Assembly (NCBI RefSeq): GCF_021699055.1
Contig: NZ_SSXC01000042.1
Span: 1-35,327 of the forward strand
Source: Blastococcus sp. MG754426
GTDB lineage: Bacteria > Actinomycetota > Actinomycetes > Mycobacteriales > Geodermatophilaceae
DNA length: 35,327 nt
Direction of reading: 5' to 3'
Positions 9,108 to 17,315 of the stretch are shown one piece after another (positions within the stretch are counted from its first letter, which is position 1; each line of letters begins with the position of its first letter). Made by a program: the position numbers and the translations under genes. Below the pieces are notes generated by a model. That model was not told the origin of the DNA, made no database searches, and saw only the letters and a list, made by a program, of their open reading frames with translations.

Positions 9108-10456
9108 GCCGGGCCTCCCGGGCGGTCGGGGTCGACGGTGACGGCGTCGGCCAGCCGACCGGCACCGGGGGTGACGTCGGCGTCGATGCCCAGCCCGAAC
9201 AGTGCCCGCAGCGCGCCCGCGTAGTCGGTTCCACCCGGCGTGGCGGCCAGTTCCTTGACCCGCACGGTGGGCTCGTGCAGCAGCTTGTCGACGACGCGGC
9301 GGACCGTGCGGGAGATCTCGGCGCGGGCGCGCGCGTCCAGGTCGGGCAGCCGGCCGGCGAGCCGCAGCAGCTCGGCGTCGACCACCTCGGCCGCCTGGCT
9401 GCGCAGCGCGGAGACGGTGGGCCCCACCTCGGCGGCCTGCCGCTCGGCGCGCAGCAGCGCCGCCTCCGCCTCGATCATCGCGCGGGCGGCGCTGATGTCG
9501 TCGGCCGCCACCGGGCCGGCGGTGGCAAGGCCGTCGTGCCGCTCGCCCTGGAGGAGGGCCAGGTCGACGACGTGCACGCCGGGCAGGGCGGCGACGCCGG
9601 GGTCCACGTCGCGGGGCAGCGCGAGGTCGATGACCACCAGCGGCCGGTCCCGGCGGCCGGTCATCGCCGGGGCGACGACGTCGGTGCCCACGACCAGCCC
9701 GGTGGCGCCGGTGCAGGTGACCAGCACGTCCGCGGCGGCGATCTCCCCGCCCATGCGCGACAGCGGCGCGGCGCGGCCCCCGACCGCCTCGGCCAGCCGC
9801 CCGGCCGACGCCGGGGTGCGGCTGCTGACCACCACGTCGGCGCCGCGGCGGGCCAGCGTGGTGGCGGCGAGCGCGCCCATGGAGCCCGCGCCGACGACGA
9901 GGACGGGGCGGCCGGCGAGCGCACCGATGCGGGCCTCGGCCCGGTCGAGGGCGACCGAGACCAGCGACGCGCCGGCCCGGTCGATGCCGGTCTCGGAGTG
10001 CACCCGCTTGCCCACGCGCAGCGCGCGCTGGGCGACCGGGTGCAGGGCGCGACCGACCGTGCCCTCCTCGCGGGCGAGGGCGTAGGCGGCACGGAGCTGG
10101 CCCAGCACCTGGGTCTCCCCGACCACCATGGAGTCCAGCCCGGCCGCCACGGTGAACAGGTGGGCCACCGCCTGGTCCTCGTAGTGCACGGTCACGTACG
10201 GGGAGAGCTCCTCGACCGTGGCGCCGGCCTGGCGGGCCAGCACGCGGCTGACGTCGGTGACGCCGCCGTGGAACCGCTCGACCTCGGCGAAGACCTCCAC
10301 CCGGTTGCAGGTGGCCAGCACCAGCGCCTCGCTGACGTGGTCGCTGCCGACGAGCTCGTGCAACGCCTTGACCCGGTCGTCGGCGCCCATCGCGAACTGC
10401 TCCAGCAGTGCGACCGGTGCGGTCTGGTGGCTCACGCCCACCGCCAGGAGGCTCAT
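9104..10456 (-). CDS. hemA: Glutamyl-tRNA reductase
   Basis: HemA reduces glutamyl-tRNA(Glu) with NADPH to glutamate-1-semialdehyde and is usually the controlled step of the C5 pathway. The 450-residue protein has the start [14 protein letters not shown], the nucleophile Cys50 in [12 protein letters not shown], the [11 protein letters not shown] motif, an NADPH Rossmann motif [14 protein letters not shown] near residues 180-195, and a helical dimerisation domain at the C-terminus. The ATG at 10456 overlaps the rex stop (ATGA), so translation is tied to that of its regulator. The rex-hemA-hemC-hemD order is that of the Streptomyces coelicolor rex-hemACD operon, known to be under Rex control. 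Confidence 0.97.
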   Translation of the reverse strand: MSLLAVGVSHQTAPVALLEQFAMGADDRVKALHELVGSDHVSEALVLATCNRVEVFAEVERFHGGVTDVSRVLARQAGATVEELSPYVTVHYEDQAVAHLFTVAAGLDSMVVGETQVLGQLRAAYALAREEGTVGRALHPVAQRALRVGKRVHSETGIDRAGASLVSVALDRAEARIGALAGRPVLVVGAGSMGALAATTLARRGADVVVSSRTPASAGRLAEAVGGRAAPLSRMGGEIAAADVLVTCTGATGLVVGTDVVAPAMTGRRDRPLVVIDLALPRDVDPGVAALPGVHVVDLALLQGERHDGLATAGPVAADDISAARAMIEAEAALLRAERQAAEVGPTVSALRSQAAEVVDAELLRLAGRLPDLDARARAEISRTVRRVVDKLLHEPTVRVKELAATPGGTDYAGALRALFGLGIDADVTPGAGRLADAVTVDPDRPGGPA

Positions 10457-11112
10457 GCCGACGCCTCCCCCACGGGCACCCGCTGCTGGCTCAGGAAGGC
10501 GAGCACCTGCAGCTCCACGGAGAGGTCGACGTGGCGGACGTCGACGCCCGCCGGGGCCGACAGGGTCACCGGCGCGAAGTTCAAGATGCTCCTCACCCCG
10601 GCCGCGGCGAGCCGGTCGCAGACCTGCTGGGCGACGTCGGCCGGCGTCGCGATGACCCCGATGGAGGCCTCGGTGGCCGCCACGACCGCCTCCAGGTCGG
10701 CCACGTCGCGCACGGTCAGCCCGCCGATGCACTGGCCGATGCGGTCCGGGGCGGCGTCGAGCAGGCCGACGAACTCGAAGCCGCGGCTGCCGAACCCCGC
10801 GTAGTCGGCGAGCGCCGAACCGAGGTTGCCGAGGCCCACGAGCACGCAGGCCCGCGAGCGCTCGGCGCCCAGCACGCGGGCGATCCGCTCGCGCAGCGCC
10901 CGCACGTCGTAGCCGACCCCGCGGACGCCGCAGGACCCCAGGTGCGAGAGGTCCTTGCGCAGCCCGGCGGGGTTGACGCCGGCCGCGGAGGCGAGGTCGC
11001 CGGAGGAGACGGTCGTCCGGCCGCCGTCGGCGAAGCTGGTCAGCACCCTCAGGTACACGGCCAGGCGGGCGACGGTGGCCTCCGGGATCGACCGGGGCCG
11101 CGGCTGGATCAC
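10453..11112 (-). CDS. rex: Redox-sensing transcriptional repressor Rex
   Basis: Rex senses the NADH/NAD+ ratio and releases its operators when NADH rises, as when oxygen is short. The 219-residue protein has an N-terminal winged helix (about 8-75) with the family signature [19 protein letters not shown], then a Rossmann domain with [12 protein letters not shown] (GLGNLG at 93-98) and a C-terminal swapped helix. The GTG at 11112 is chosen because a GGAGA ribosome site lies about five bases upstream and the family start matches; the longer in-frame extension is arginine-rich antisense-like sequence. A candidate operator in its own promoter implies autoregulation together with hemA and hemC. 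Confidence 0.96.
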   Translation of the reverse strand: MIQPRPRSIPEATVARLAVYLRVLTSFADGGRTTVSSGDLASAAGVNPAGLRKDLSHLGSCGVRGVGYDVRALRERIARVLGAERSRACVLVGLGNLGSALADYAGFGSRGFEFVGLLDAAPDRIGQCIGGLTVRDVADLEAVVAATEASIGVIATPADVAQQVCDRLAAAGVRSILNFAPVTLSAPAGVDVRHVDLSVELQVLAFLSQQRVPVGEASA

Positions 11113-11208
11113 GGGCTCTCCACAGCGGTCGCACCCGGGGGCCCGGCGGGCGCCGGGGGCGGGGCTGCGACATCGGGGACGCGGGCGCTCGACGCGCTCG
11201 CGTCCGCC

Positions 11209-11237
11209 ACGGTAACCGCTTGTGAACGCAGGAACAA
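11209..11237 (-). promoter_or_regulatory. rex-haem promoter with candidate Rex operator
   Basis: On the minus strand a -35 hexamer TTGTTC (11237-11232) and a -10 hexamer TACCGT (11214-11209) are separated by exactly 17 bases, giving a leader of about 90 bases before rex. Overlapping the -35 and spacer, 11220-11237 reads TTGTGAACGCAGGAACAA on the plus strand. The left half fits the Rex operator half-site TTGTGAAC perfectly; the right half matches only in its outer ACAA. Operator placement over the -35 fits repression. Function is inferred by analogy with rex-hemACD of S. coelicolor. Nothing else is evident in 11113-11337. Confidence 0.65.
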
Positions 11238-11337
11238 AGTCCCCAGGGCGGCAACGGGCCGCTGACCTGGACCGATCCGCCCAGAGATGTGGCGGACACC
11301 ACCGTAACCACCGGGGCGCCGCCACCCGGACGGGGGG

Positions 11338-11595
11338 TCAGCCCGCCGAGCCCTCCGGCAGGCCGAGGTCCCGGCGCAGCCGGGGGACGTCGAGCGTGAA
11401 GTAAGAGTGCTCCCGGCCGTCGACCAGCAGCACCGGCACCCGGTCGCCGTACTCGGCCTGCAGCTCCGGGTCGGTGTCGACGTCGACCTCCACCGGCGCC
11501 AGGCCGGCGCTCGCGGCGATCGGGGCCAGCTGCTCGGCCGCGGTCAGGCACAGGTGGCAGCCCTGGCGCACCAGCAGCTCCAGCCGCTCAGCCAC
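11338..11595 (-). CDS. Glutaredoxin-like small thiol protein (DUF836 type)
   Basis: An 85-residue thioredoxin-fold protein with the redox motif GCHLC (Cys13, Cys16) right after the first strand, and the cis-Pro motif DRVPVLLVDG near residue 55. It fits the glutaredoxin-2-like family found next to hemA in mycobacteria (Rv0508). Likely partners are mycothiol or thioredoxin systems; the substrate is unknown. The GTG at 11595 is preceded by a strong GAGGAGGG site and overlaps the end of the acyl-CoA synthetase gene by eight bases, so the two genes form one transcription unit that ends before the separate rex promoter. Confidence 0.88.
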   Translation of the reverse strand: MAERLELLVRQGCHLCLTAAEQLAPIAASAGLAPVEVDVDTDPELQAEYGDRVPVLLVDGREHSYFTLDVPRLRRDLGLPEGSAG

Positions 11596-13180
11596 CGGTG
11601 CCCTCCTCGCCCTCCGCCGACGCCGCAGGATCGGCGGTGCCCGTGAGCCCCAGCTCGCGCAGCCGGGCACGGCTGACCTTGCCGGTGAGCGAGTGCGGCA
11701 GCGACGGGAGGAAGTGCACCGACGTCGGCACCTTGTAGCGGGCCAGCGACCCCGCCGCGTGGGCCTGCAGCTCCCCCACCGTCAGCCGCTCCCCCGGCGC
11801 CAGGGCGACGACGGCGCGCACCGCGGACCCGGTGCGGGCGTCGGGGACGCCGATCACCGCGCTCTCCAGCACCGCCGGGTGCTGGTCCAGGACGCGCTCC
11901 ACCTCGGCCGGGTAGACGTTGAAACCGCTGACGAGCACCAGGTCGCTGCGCCGGTCCACCAGGTGCAGGTCGCCCTCGGCGTCGCGGTAGGCGAGGTCAC
12001 CGGTGCCGAGCCAGCCGTCGGCGTCCGGCCCGTCGGCCCCGTCGGGCCAGTAGCCGGAGAACAGGTTGGGGCCGCGCACCCAGATCTCGCCGGGCCCCTC
12101 GTCGGCGCTGTCCTCGGCGCCCTCGGTGCCGGCGTCGTCGTCGCCCGGGAGCGGCGCCGCGGCGGCGGTGTCGCGCAGCACCAGCTCCAGCCCCGGCACC
12201 GGGCCGCCGATGCAGGCGGGCTTGGCCCGCCCGGTGGCGAGGGTGCTGGCCACGACGGGCGCGGCCTCGGTGAGGCCGTAGCCCTCCCAGACCGTGACGC
12301 CGGCGCGCTCGCGCATCGCCGTCCACACCTCCTCGGGCAGCGGCGCGGCACCGGCGGAGGCGATGCGGACAGCGGCGAACGCGCGGCGCAGCTCGGCGTC
12401 GGGGTGGGCGGGGTCCGCGCGGTTGCCGGCGTCGGCCGCGGCGAGCCAGGCCTGGTACATCGGCGGCGCCCCCGGCACCGTGGTGACCCGCTCCTCGGCC
12501 ATGAGCGCCAGCGAGGCCCGCGGGTCGAAGGTCTCCTGCAGCACGGCGCAGGCGCCGGTGGCCGCGACCAGGCCGAAGCCGGCGTTGAGGCCGTACACGT
12601 GGAAGAGCGGCAGCACCAGCAGCACCCGGTCGTCGGAGCGCACCGGCGGCGGGGTCATGGCCAGGCACTGCTCCTGGTTGGCGCGCAGCGCACCCGAGGT
12701 GAGCATCGCGCCCCGCGGCCGGCCGGTGGTCCCGCTCGTGTAGCAGAGGAAGGCCAGCGCGGCGGGGTCGTCGGGCACCGCGGGCACCGGCCCCTCCGCC
12801 TCCGGCGGACCGGGGCAGACCGGCACCCCGGCCAGCTCGTCGCGCGTGCCGGGCGCGACCAGCAGCGAGGCGCCGGAGTCGGTGAGCACGTGCTCGAGCT
12901 CCGGGTCGGTGTAGGCGGTGTTCACCGGGACGACGACGAGGCCCACGCGCAGCCCGCCCAGCACCGCGCGCAGCCAGTCCACCCCGTTGGGCAGCTGGAC
13001 GGCGACCCGGTCCCCCGCCCGGAGCCCGCGGCCGGCGTAGCCCGCCGCGACCCGGTCCGCGGCCGCGTCGAGCTCCGCCCAGCTGAGCCGGCGGCCCCCG
13101 GCCACCACGGCGGGGGCGTCGGGGTCGCGCTGCGCGGCGGCGCGGACCAGCGCGGCCAGCGAGGTGCCTGCCTCGGGCAC
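11588..13180 (-). CDS. Acyl-CoA synthetase (class I adenylate-forming enzyme)
   Basis: A 530-residue AMP-forming acyl/aryl-CoA ligase that would activate a carboxylic acid through an acyl-adenylate. The phosphate-binding motif CYTSGTTGRPRGAML lies near residue 165, the adenine motif WEGYGLTEAAP near 305, GWLGTGDLAYRD near 400, and the C-terminal catalytic lysine in HSLTGKVSRARL near 505. A run of acidic and alanine residues (DDDAGTEGAEDSADEG) interrupts the region before IWVRGPNLFSGYW and is unusual. The substrate cannot be told; long- or medium-chain fatty acid is the default guess. The GTG at 13180 has AGGAG six bases upstream. Confidence 0.92.
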   Translation of the reverse strand: MPEAGTSLAALVRAAAQRDPDAPAVVAGGRRLSWAELDAAADRVAAGYAGRGLRAGDRVAVQLPNGVDWLRAVLGGLRVGLVVVPVNTAYTDPELEHVLTDSGASLLVAPGTRDELAGVPVCPGPPEAEGPVPAVPDDPAALAFLCYTSGTTGRPRGAMLTSGALRANQEQCLAMTPPPVRSDDRVLLVLPLFHVYGLNAGFGLVAATGACAVLQETFDPRASLALMAEERVTTVPGAPPMYQAWLAAADAGNRADPAHPDAELRRAFAAVRIASAGAAPLPEEVWTAMRERAGVTVWEGYGLTEAAPVVASTLATGRAKPACIGGPVPGLELVLRDTAAAAPLPGDDDAGTEGAEDSADEGPGEIWVRGPNLFSGYWPDGADGPDADGWLGTGDLAYRDAEGDLHLVDRRSDLVLVSGFNVYPAEVERVLDQHPAVLESAVIGVPDARTGSAVRAVVALAPGERLTVGELQAHAAGSLARYKVPTSVHFLPSLPHSLTGKVSRARLRELGLTGTADPAASAEGEEGTGG

Positions 13181-13261
13181 GGGTAGCTCCTGTCGTCGGG
13201 ACGGCGCGCAGCCCGGCCCGCCGTGCGCCCGGGGACGCGCGGGGGCAGGCTGCCGTGGACG

Positions 13262-13296
13262 GGCACGGGCGATGTTGTCACCATGGGGCCCGTGCC
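13262..13296. promoter_or_regulatory. Inverted repeat between divergent acyl-CoA synthetase and sigma genes
   Basis: Arms GGCACGGGC (13262-13270) and GCCCGTGCC (13288-13296) form a perfect 9-bp inverted repeat around an AT-richer centre containing TTGTCA (13275-13280). It lies in the 200-base divergent spacer 13181-13381, where promoters for both directions are expected. I could not find a convincing -10 partner, so it is recorded as a candidate operator only. Confidence 0.4.
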
Positions 13297-13381
13297 GCAG
13301 CCCGCGCGCGCCCTCCGGCGCGCCCGGCGAAACCAGGACGGTCCAGGCAGAGCGGGCCGAGGAGGAGGTCGAACGCCCCGC

Positions 13382-14116
13382 ATGCCGCACCCCCTGGACG
13401 CCGAGCGGTCGGCCGGCGCCGGCTCCCGCCCGCGTCCGACACCGTTCCCCCGGGCCAGCGCCGAGGCCCTGCCCGCGCCCCCGCCGCCCGCCGCCGCGGA
13501 GCTGGCGACCGAGGTCGTCGCGGAGCTCGCGGAGATCGCGGCCGCCGACCCCGGCCCCGTCGCGGCCGGCGACGTGGACGTGTGGGAGCTGGTGCGCCGC
13601 ACCCAGGCGGGTGACGCCGAGGCGTTCGGCCGGCTCTACGACCACTACGTGACGCTGGTGCACCGGTACGCCTACCACCGGGTCGGCGACCGGGCGACGG
13701 CCGAGGACGTCACCAGCGAGACCTTCGTGCGCGCGCTGCGGCGGATCGACTCGCTGTCGTTCCAGGGCCGCGACGTCGGCGCCTGGCTGGTGACGATCGC
13801 CCGCAACATCATCCGCGACCAGGTGAAGAGCAGCCGCTTCCGGCTGGAGGTCAGCACCGCGGACATGCGGGACGCCGACCGGGCCACCGACGGCCCCGAG
13901 GACGCCGTGCTGCAGCACCTCACGAACGAGCAGCTGCTGGCCTGCGTGAGGCAGCTGGGGAGCGAGCAGCAGGAGTGCATCGTGCTGCGGTTCCTGCACG
14001 GTCTGTCCGTCGCCGAGACTGCCGAGATCATGGGCAAGAAGGACGGCGCGATCAAGGCGCTCCAGCACCGGGCGGTCCGGCGGCTGGCGAGCCTGCTCCC
14101 CGAGGGCCTGCGGTGA
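13382..14116 (+). CDS. ECF-family RNA polymerase sigma factor, BldN-like
   Basis: A 244-residue sigma factor. After a Pro/Ala-rich N-terminal extension of about 65 residues come region 2 (about 78-148, with AGDAEAFGRLYDHYV, TAEDVTSETFVRALRRI and GAWLVTIARNIIRD) and region 4 (about 182-236, with EQQECIVLRFLHGLSVAETAEIMGKKDGAIKALQHRAVRRL). Phrasing such as FQGRDVGAWLVTIARN and VKSSRFRLEV closely recalls BldN of Streptomyces, which controls aerial development; the following DUF5667 membrane protein occupies the place of its anti-sigma partner RsbN. The ATG at 13382 is preferred although GGAGG lies about 13 bases upstream; an earlier in-frame ATG at 13283 has no ribosome site. Confidence 0.9.
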   Translation: MPHPLDAERSAGAGSRPRPTPFPRASAEALPAPPPPAAAELATEVVAELAEIAAADPGPVAAGDVDVWELVRRTQAGDAEAFGRLYDHYVTLVHRYAYHRVGDRATAEDVTSETFVRALRRIDSLSFQGRDVGAWLVTIARNIIRDQVKSSRFRLEVSTADMRDADRATDGPEDAVLQHLTNEQLLACVRQLGSEQQECIVLRFLHGLSVAETAEIMGKKDGAIKALQHRAVRRLASLLPEGLR

Positions 14117-14228
14117 CCACCGCGCCGCGACCGGCCGTAACCGGCGGGCCCGCCCCGTCGTTGGGCAGGTCGCGGCGGGCGTCCGTCGCGAGCGGGACGT
14201 GCGCCGAGGCGACGACGGGAGGTGGCGG

Positions 14229-15371
14229 GTGATCCGGCCCGAGGACGGCTCGACCCCGACCGGCCCCGACACCGGGACCGCGGTCATCGCCCGTCTGGAG
14301 TCCCTCGCCGACCAGCTCGACACCGGTCCCGATCCCCAGTTCCGGTCCCGGTCGCGCGCCCGGCTGGTGGCGATGGCCGCCGTCCGCACGCCCGAGCCGG
14401 CGCCGCGCTCCCTGCGCCACCGGCTGCTGGCCGCCCGGGCCGTGGACCGGCCCCCGTCGCGGTGGCGGGGACGGATCACCGCCGGGCTCGCCGGCGCGGC
14501 GGTCGGGGTGACCGGCCTGGCCGCCCTGGTCGCCGTCGCGGCCGGCGCGCAGCCGGGCGACCCCCTCTACGACCTCAAGCGCGGCACCGAGCAGACGCAG
14601 CTGGCGCTGGCCGGCGACAGCCGCGGGCAGACCCTCCTGGAGCTGGCCGGCACCCGGCTGGAGGAGCTGGCACTCCTCGTCGGGACCGGGGACCCGGTGC
14701 TGGTCGAGCGCACCCTGCGGACCATGGACGAGCACACCACCCAGGCAGCCGGCTGGCTCACCGCCCAGGCCGTCCGGTCGGTCGACACCGCGCCGCTGGA
14801 GGTGCTGTCCCGCTGGACCGCCGGGCAGTCCGGCGGGCTGGCCGCCCTGGCCGGCGAGGTGCCGGCCGGCGCAGCCCCCGCGTACGCGCGCTCGACCGAC
14901 CTGCTGGGCACCCTGGCCACCCGGGTGGAGGAGCTCCGCGGGACGCTGCGGTGCCCGACCGGGCCGGCCGTGGTGGGGGACGACGCCCTGGGCCCGGTCC
15001 CCGGGGTCTGCCTCGCCGACACGCCGGTGGCCGTCGTCGAGGAGCCCCCCGGCACGGTCCCGCCCGTCGCCGGCACCCCCGCCGACGTCCCGCCGTCGGC
15101 GGGGCCGTCCACACCGCCGGTGCCGGCGGCGCCTCCGGCGTCCGGCAGTCCGCCGGCCGGCGAACCGCAGCGGCCCGGGCCGGACGTGCGCACGGGCAGC
15201 CCGACGCCCACGCCGCGCACCCTCCCCCGGCCGCCGGTGCCCGACCTGCCGCAGCCCGAGCGCCCCGTCACCGGGCCGAGCGCCAGCACGCCCCCGCCGG
15301 TGGTGGCCGTCCCGCTGCCCGGTCCGCTGGAGGTCTGCCTGCCCCCGCTGATCACCGTGGGTGAGTGCTGA
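14229..15371 (+). CDS. DUF5667 single-pass membrane protein, candidate anti-sigma partner
   Basis: A 380-residue protein: a cytoplasmic N-terminal part of about 80 residues, one membrane helix (about 84-106), an outer helical DUF5667-type domain (GAQPGDPLYDLKRGTEQTQLALAGD onwards, to about residue 240), then a long Pro/Thr/Ser-rich tail (about 260-370) ending with a cysteine. Its place directly after a BldN-like sigma gene parallels rsbN, so anti-sigma activity through the N-terminal part is a reasonable inference, not shown. The GTG at 14229 is chosen because GGGAGGT lies about five bases upstream; a GTG at 14199 has no such site. Two cysteines in CPTGPAVVGDDALGPVPGVC could form a disulfide outside the cell. 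Confidence 0.82.
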   Translation: MIRPEDGSTPTGPDTGTAVIARLESLADQLDTGPDPQFRSRSRARLVAMAAVRTPEPAPRSLRHRLLAARAVDRPPSRWRGRITAGLAGAAVGVTGLAALVAVAAGAQPGDPLYDLKRGTEQTQLALAGDSRGQTLLELAGTRLEELALLVGTGDPVLVERTLRTMDEHTTQAAGWLTAQAVRSVDTAPLEVLSRWTAGQSGGLAALAGEVPAGAAPAYARSTDLLGTLATRVEELRGTLRCPTGPAVVGDDALGPVPGVCLADTPVAVVEEPPGTVPPVAGTPADVPPSAGPSTPPVPAAPPASGSPPAGEPQRPGPDVRTGSPTPTPRTLPRPPVPDLPQPERPVTGPSASTPPPVVAVPLPGPLEVCLPPLITVGEC

Positions 15372-15378
15372 CCGGGAA

Positions 15379-15407
15379 CTGACCGGGGGCAACGCCCCGG
15401 CTAGGGT
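15379..15407 (+). promoter_or_regulatory. Candidate promoter of the HAD-IB gene
   Basis: CTGACC (15379-15384) and TAGGGT (15402-15407) lie 17 bases apart, a fair match to the housekeeping pattern TTGACA/TAnnnT. The spacer holds a small GC hairpin, CCGGGG at 15383-15388 with CCCCGG at 15395-15400, which might also terminate the upstream transcript. The implied leader to the GTG at 15482 is roughly 65-70 bases. Confidence 0.5.
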
Positions 15408-15481
15408 CGACGGAGCGGTGCCCGGGCCGCGGCGGGGCCAGCCCCGGGACCGTCGAGCCGGATCGAGTGAGGGAGGTCGTC

Positions 15482-16384
15482 GTGCCGCGACTGTCGGTGC
15501 GCGGTCGCCGCGCCACGCAGCCCGCCGGGGAGACCCGCGCCCACGTCGCCGGCGCCGCCTCCGCGGCGGCCGCCGAGGTCGCGAGCCCGCCCGCCGTCGA
15601 GCCCGACCTCACCGCCGCGGCGTTCTTCGACGTCGACAACACGATGATGATGGGCGCGTCGCTGTTCTGGTTCGCCCGCGGGCTGGCGGCCCGGAAGTAC
15701 TTCTCCAACCGGGACCTCGCCCGGTTCGTCTGGCAGCAGGCGAAGTTCCGCATCGCCGGCAACGAGAGCGCCGACGACATGCTCACCATCCGCGAGAACG
15801 CCCTGGCCTTCGTCGCCGGCCGCGAGGTCGCCGAGATCCAGCAGGCCGGTGAGGAGATCTACGACGAGCTGATGGCCGACCGCATCTGGTCGGGCACCCG
15901 CGCGCTGGCCCAGCAGCACCTCGACGCCGGGCAGCGGGTGTGGCTGGTGACGGCGACGCCGGTGGAGCTGGCATCGATCATCGCCCAGCGGCTGGGCCTG
16001 ACCGGGGCGCTGGGCACCGTCTCGGAGATCGTCGACGGGCGGTACACCGGCCGTCTGGTCGGGGAGCTCATGCACGGGCCGGCGAAGGCCGAGGCGGTCC
16101 TGGCGCTGGCCGAGCGGGAGGGGCTGGACCTGTCCCGGTGCACCGCCTACAGCGACTCGGCCAACGACCTGCCCATGCTCTCCCTGACCGGCACCGCCGT
16201 CGCCGTGAACCCCGACACCGAGCTGCGGGCAGCGGCCCGGGCCCGCGGCTGGACGATCCGCGACTTCCGCACCGGCCGGAAGGCGGCGAAGATCGGCGTC
16301 CCCACGGTGGCGGCGGCCGCGCTCTCCGGCGGGCTCGTCGGGGGCGCGGTGGCGCTGCGGCGGCGCAACAAGCTGCCCTGGTAG
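15482..16384 (+). CDS. HAD-IB family hydrolase (SerB-like phosphatase)
   Basis: A 300-residue HAD phosphatase of subfamily IB. The nucleophile motif is FFDVDNT (Asp50 first), followed by a helical cap, motif II in WLVTATP, the motif III lysine near [10 protein letters not shown], and [11 protein letters not shown] supplying the metal-binding aspartates. A hydrophobic stretch near the C-terminus (about 275-292, between charged residues) could be a membrane tail. Paralogues such as Rv0505c (SerB1) lie in the same gene neighbourhood in M. tuberculosis, next to a PlsC-like acyltransferase; a lipid phosphate is as possible a substrate as phosphoserine. The GTG at 15482 has GGGAGGT five bases upstream; the GTG at 15467 lacks one. 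It converges on the acyltransferase with only 16 bases between stops. Confidence 0.9.
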   Translation: MPRLSVRGRRATQPAGETRAHVAGAASAAAAEVASPPAVEPDLTAAAFFDVDNTMMMGASLFWFARGLAARKYFSNRDLARFVWQQAKFRIAGNESADDMLTIRENALAFVAGREVAEIQQAGEEIYDELMADRIWSGTRALAQQHLDAGQRVWLVTATPVELASIIAQRLGLTGALGTVSEIVDGRYTGRLVGELMHGPAKAEAVLALAEREGLDLSRCTAYSDSANDLPMLSLTGTAVAVNPDTELRAAARARGWTIRDFRTGRKAAKIGVPTVAAAALSGGLVGGAVALRRRNKLPW

Positions 16385-16400
16385 ACCCCTGCGGAGGTCG

Positions 16401-17315
16401 TCAGCGGGCGAAGACGCCCGGGCGCCGCAGGAGGAGCTGGTACAGCGAGTGCTGGATGGTCTCGCGCACCTGGTCGGTCAGGTTGAACACCAGCATCGGG
16501 TCCTCCGCGGCGGCCGGGCCGTAGGACGCCGTCTCGATCGGCGCACCGAAGGCGATCAACCACTTCGAGGGCAGCGGCACCAGGCCGAGGGGACCCAGCA
16601 GCGGGAAGGTCGGTGTGACCGGGAAGTAGGGCAGCCCGAGGAGCCGGGCGAGGGTGCGGGCGTTGCCGACCATCGGGTAGATCTCCTCGGCGCCCACGAT
16701 GGCGCACGGGATGATCGGCGCCCCGGTGCGCAGGGCCGCGGAGACGAAGCCGCCCCGGCCGAAGCGCTGCAGCGTGTAGCGCTCGCGGAACGGCTTGCCG
16801 ATGCCCTTGAAACCCTCCGGGAAGACGCCGACCAGCTCGCCGCCGGTGAGCAGCCGCTCGGCGTCCTCGTTGCAGGCGAGGGTGGCGCCGAACTTCCGCG
16901 CCAGCGCGCCGACGACCGGCAGCTCGAAGACCAGGTCGGCGCCGAGCAGGCGGAACCGGCGGCCGGCCGGGTGCTCGTCGTGCAGCGCCACGGTGGTCAT
17001 GAGCGCGTCGATCGGCAGCGTGCCGGAGTGGTTGGCCACCACGAGGGCGCCGCTGTCCGAGGGCACGTTCTCCAGGCCGGAGGTCTCCACCCGGAACCAG
17101 GACCGGAACAGCGGGCGCAGCGCCGGCAGCAGGACGTGGTCGGCGAGGTCGGGGTCGAGCCCGAACTCGTCGGTCTCGTACTCACCGGTCAGCCGCCGCT
17201 GCAGGAACTCGACCGCGCCGGCCAGCTGCTCCTCCCACCCCGGGGGCGACGGAGGCGCGCTCACGCGGGGCTCGTCGTCCTCGGGGCGCAGCCGGATCAC
17301 CCGGGCCTCAGGCAT
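16401..17315 (-). CDS. PlsC-like lysophospholipid acyltransferase family protein
   Basis: A 304-residue acyltransferase expected to transfer acyl chains to a glycerol-phosphate-type or other lipid acceptor at the membrane. Motif I reads NHSGTLPID, so the spacing between His96 and Asp103 is six residues rather than the classic four; motif III is VFPEGFKG (FPEG at 165-168), and motif IV is within GAPIIPCAIVGAEE. The N-terminal 70 residues are charged with no signal peptide. The wide-spaced motif I also appears in Rv0502, the homologue at the same place in M. tuberculosis, so I take it as a family trait. The ATG at 17315 overlaps the epimerase gene by eight bases. Confidence 0.88.
   Translation of the reverse strand: MPEARVIRLRPEDDEPRVSAPPSPPGWEEQLAGAVEFLQRRLTGEYETDEFGLDPDLADHVLLPALRPLFRSWFRVETSGLENVPSDSGALVVANHSGTLPIDALMTTVALHDEHPAGRRFRLLGADLVFELPVVGALARKFGATLACNEDAERLLTGGELVGVFPEGFKGIGKPFRERYTLQRFGRGGFVSAALRTGAPIIPCAIVGAEEIYPMVGNARTLARLLGLPYFPVTPTFPLLGPLGLVPLPSKWLIAFGAPIETASYGPAAAEDPMLVFNLTDQVRETIQHSLYQLLLRRPGVFAR

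Noticed and set aside
11113-11208. Riboswitch in the rex leader
   Set aside because: The leader of about 90 bases has no recognisable conserved riboswitch core; the Rex operator explains the control signal seen.
13223-13381. Earlier starts for the sigma factor (13223, 13283)
   Set aside because: They add arginine-rich sequence across the divergent dyad and lack a ribosome site; the ATG at 13382 gives a BldN-like product.
14113-14232. ORF starting at the GTG that overlaps the sigma-factor stop
   Set aside because: It looks coupled (GTGA) but is a short frame with no motif, out of frame with the DUF5667 gene, which has its own good ribosome site at 14217-14223.
15372-15481. Small ORF in the DUF5667-HAD gap
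   Set aside because: No start with a ribosome site and no reading frame of useful length; the stretch holds a promoter-like pair and a small hairpin.
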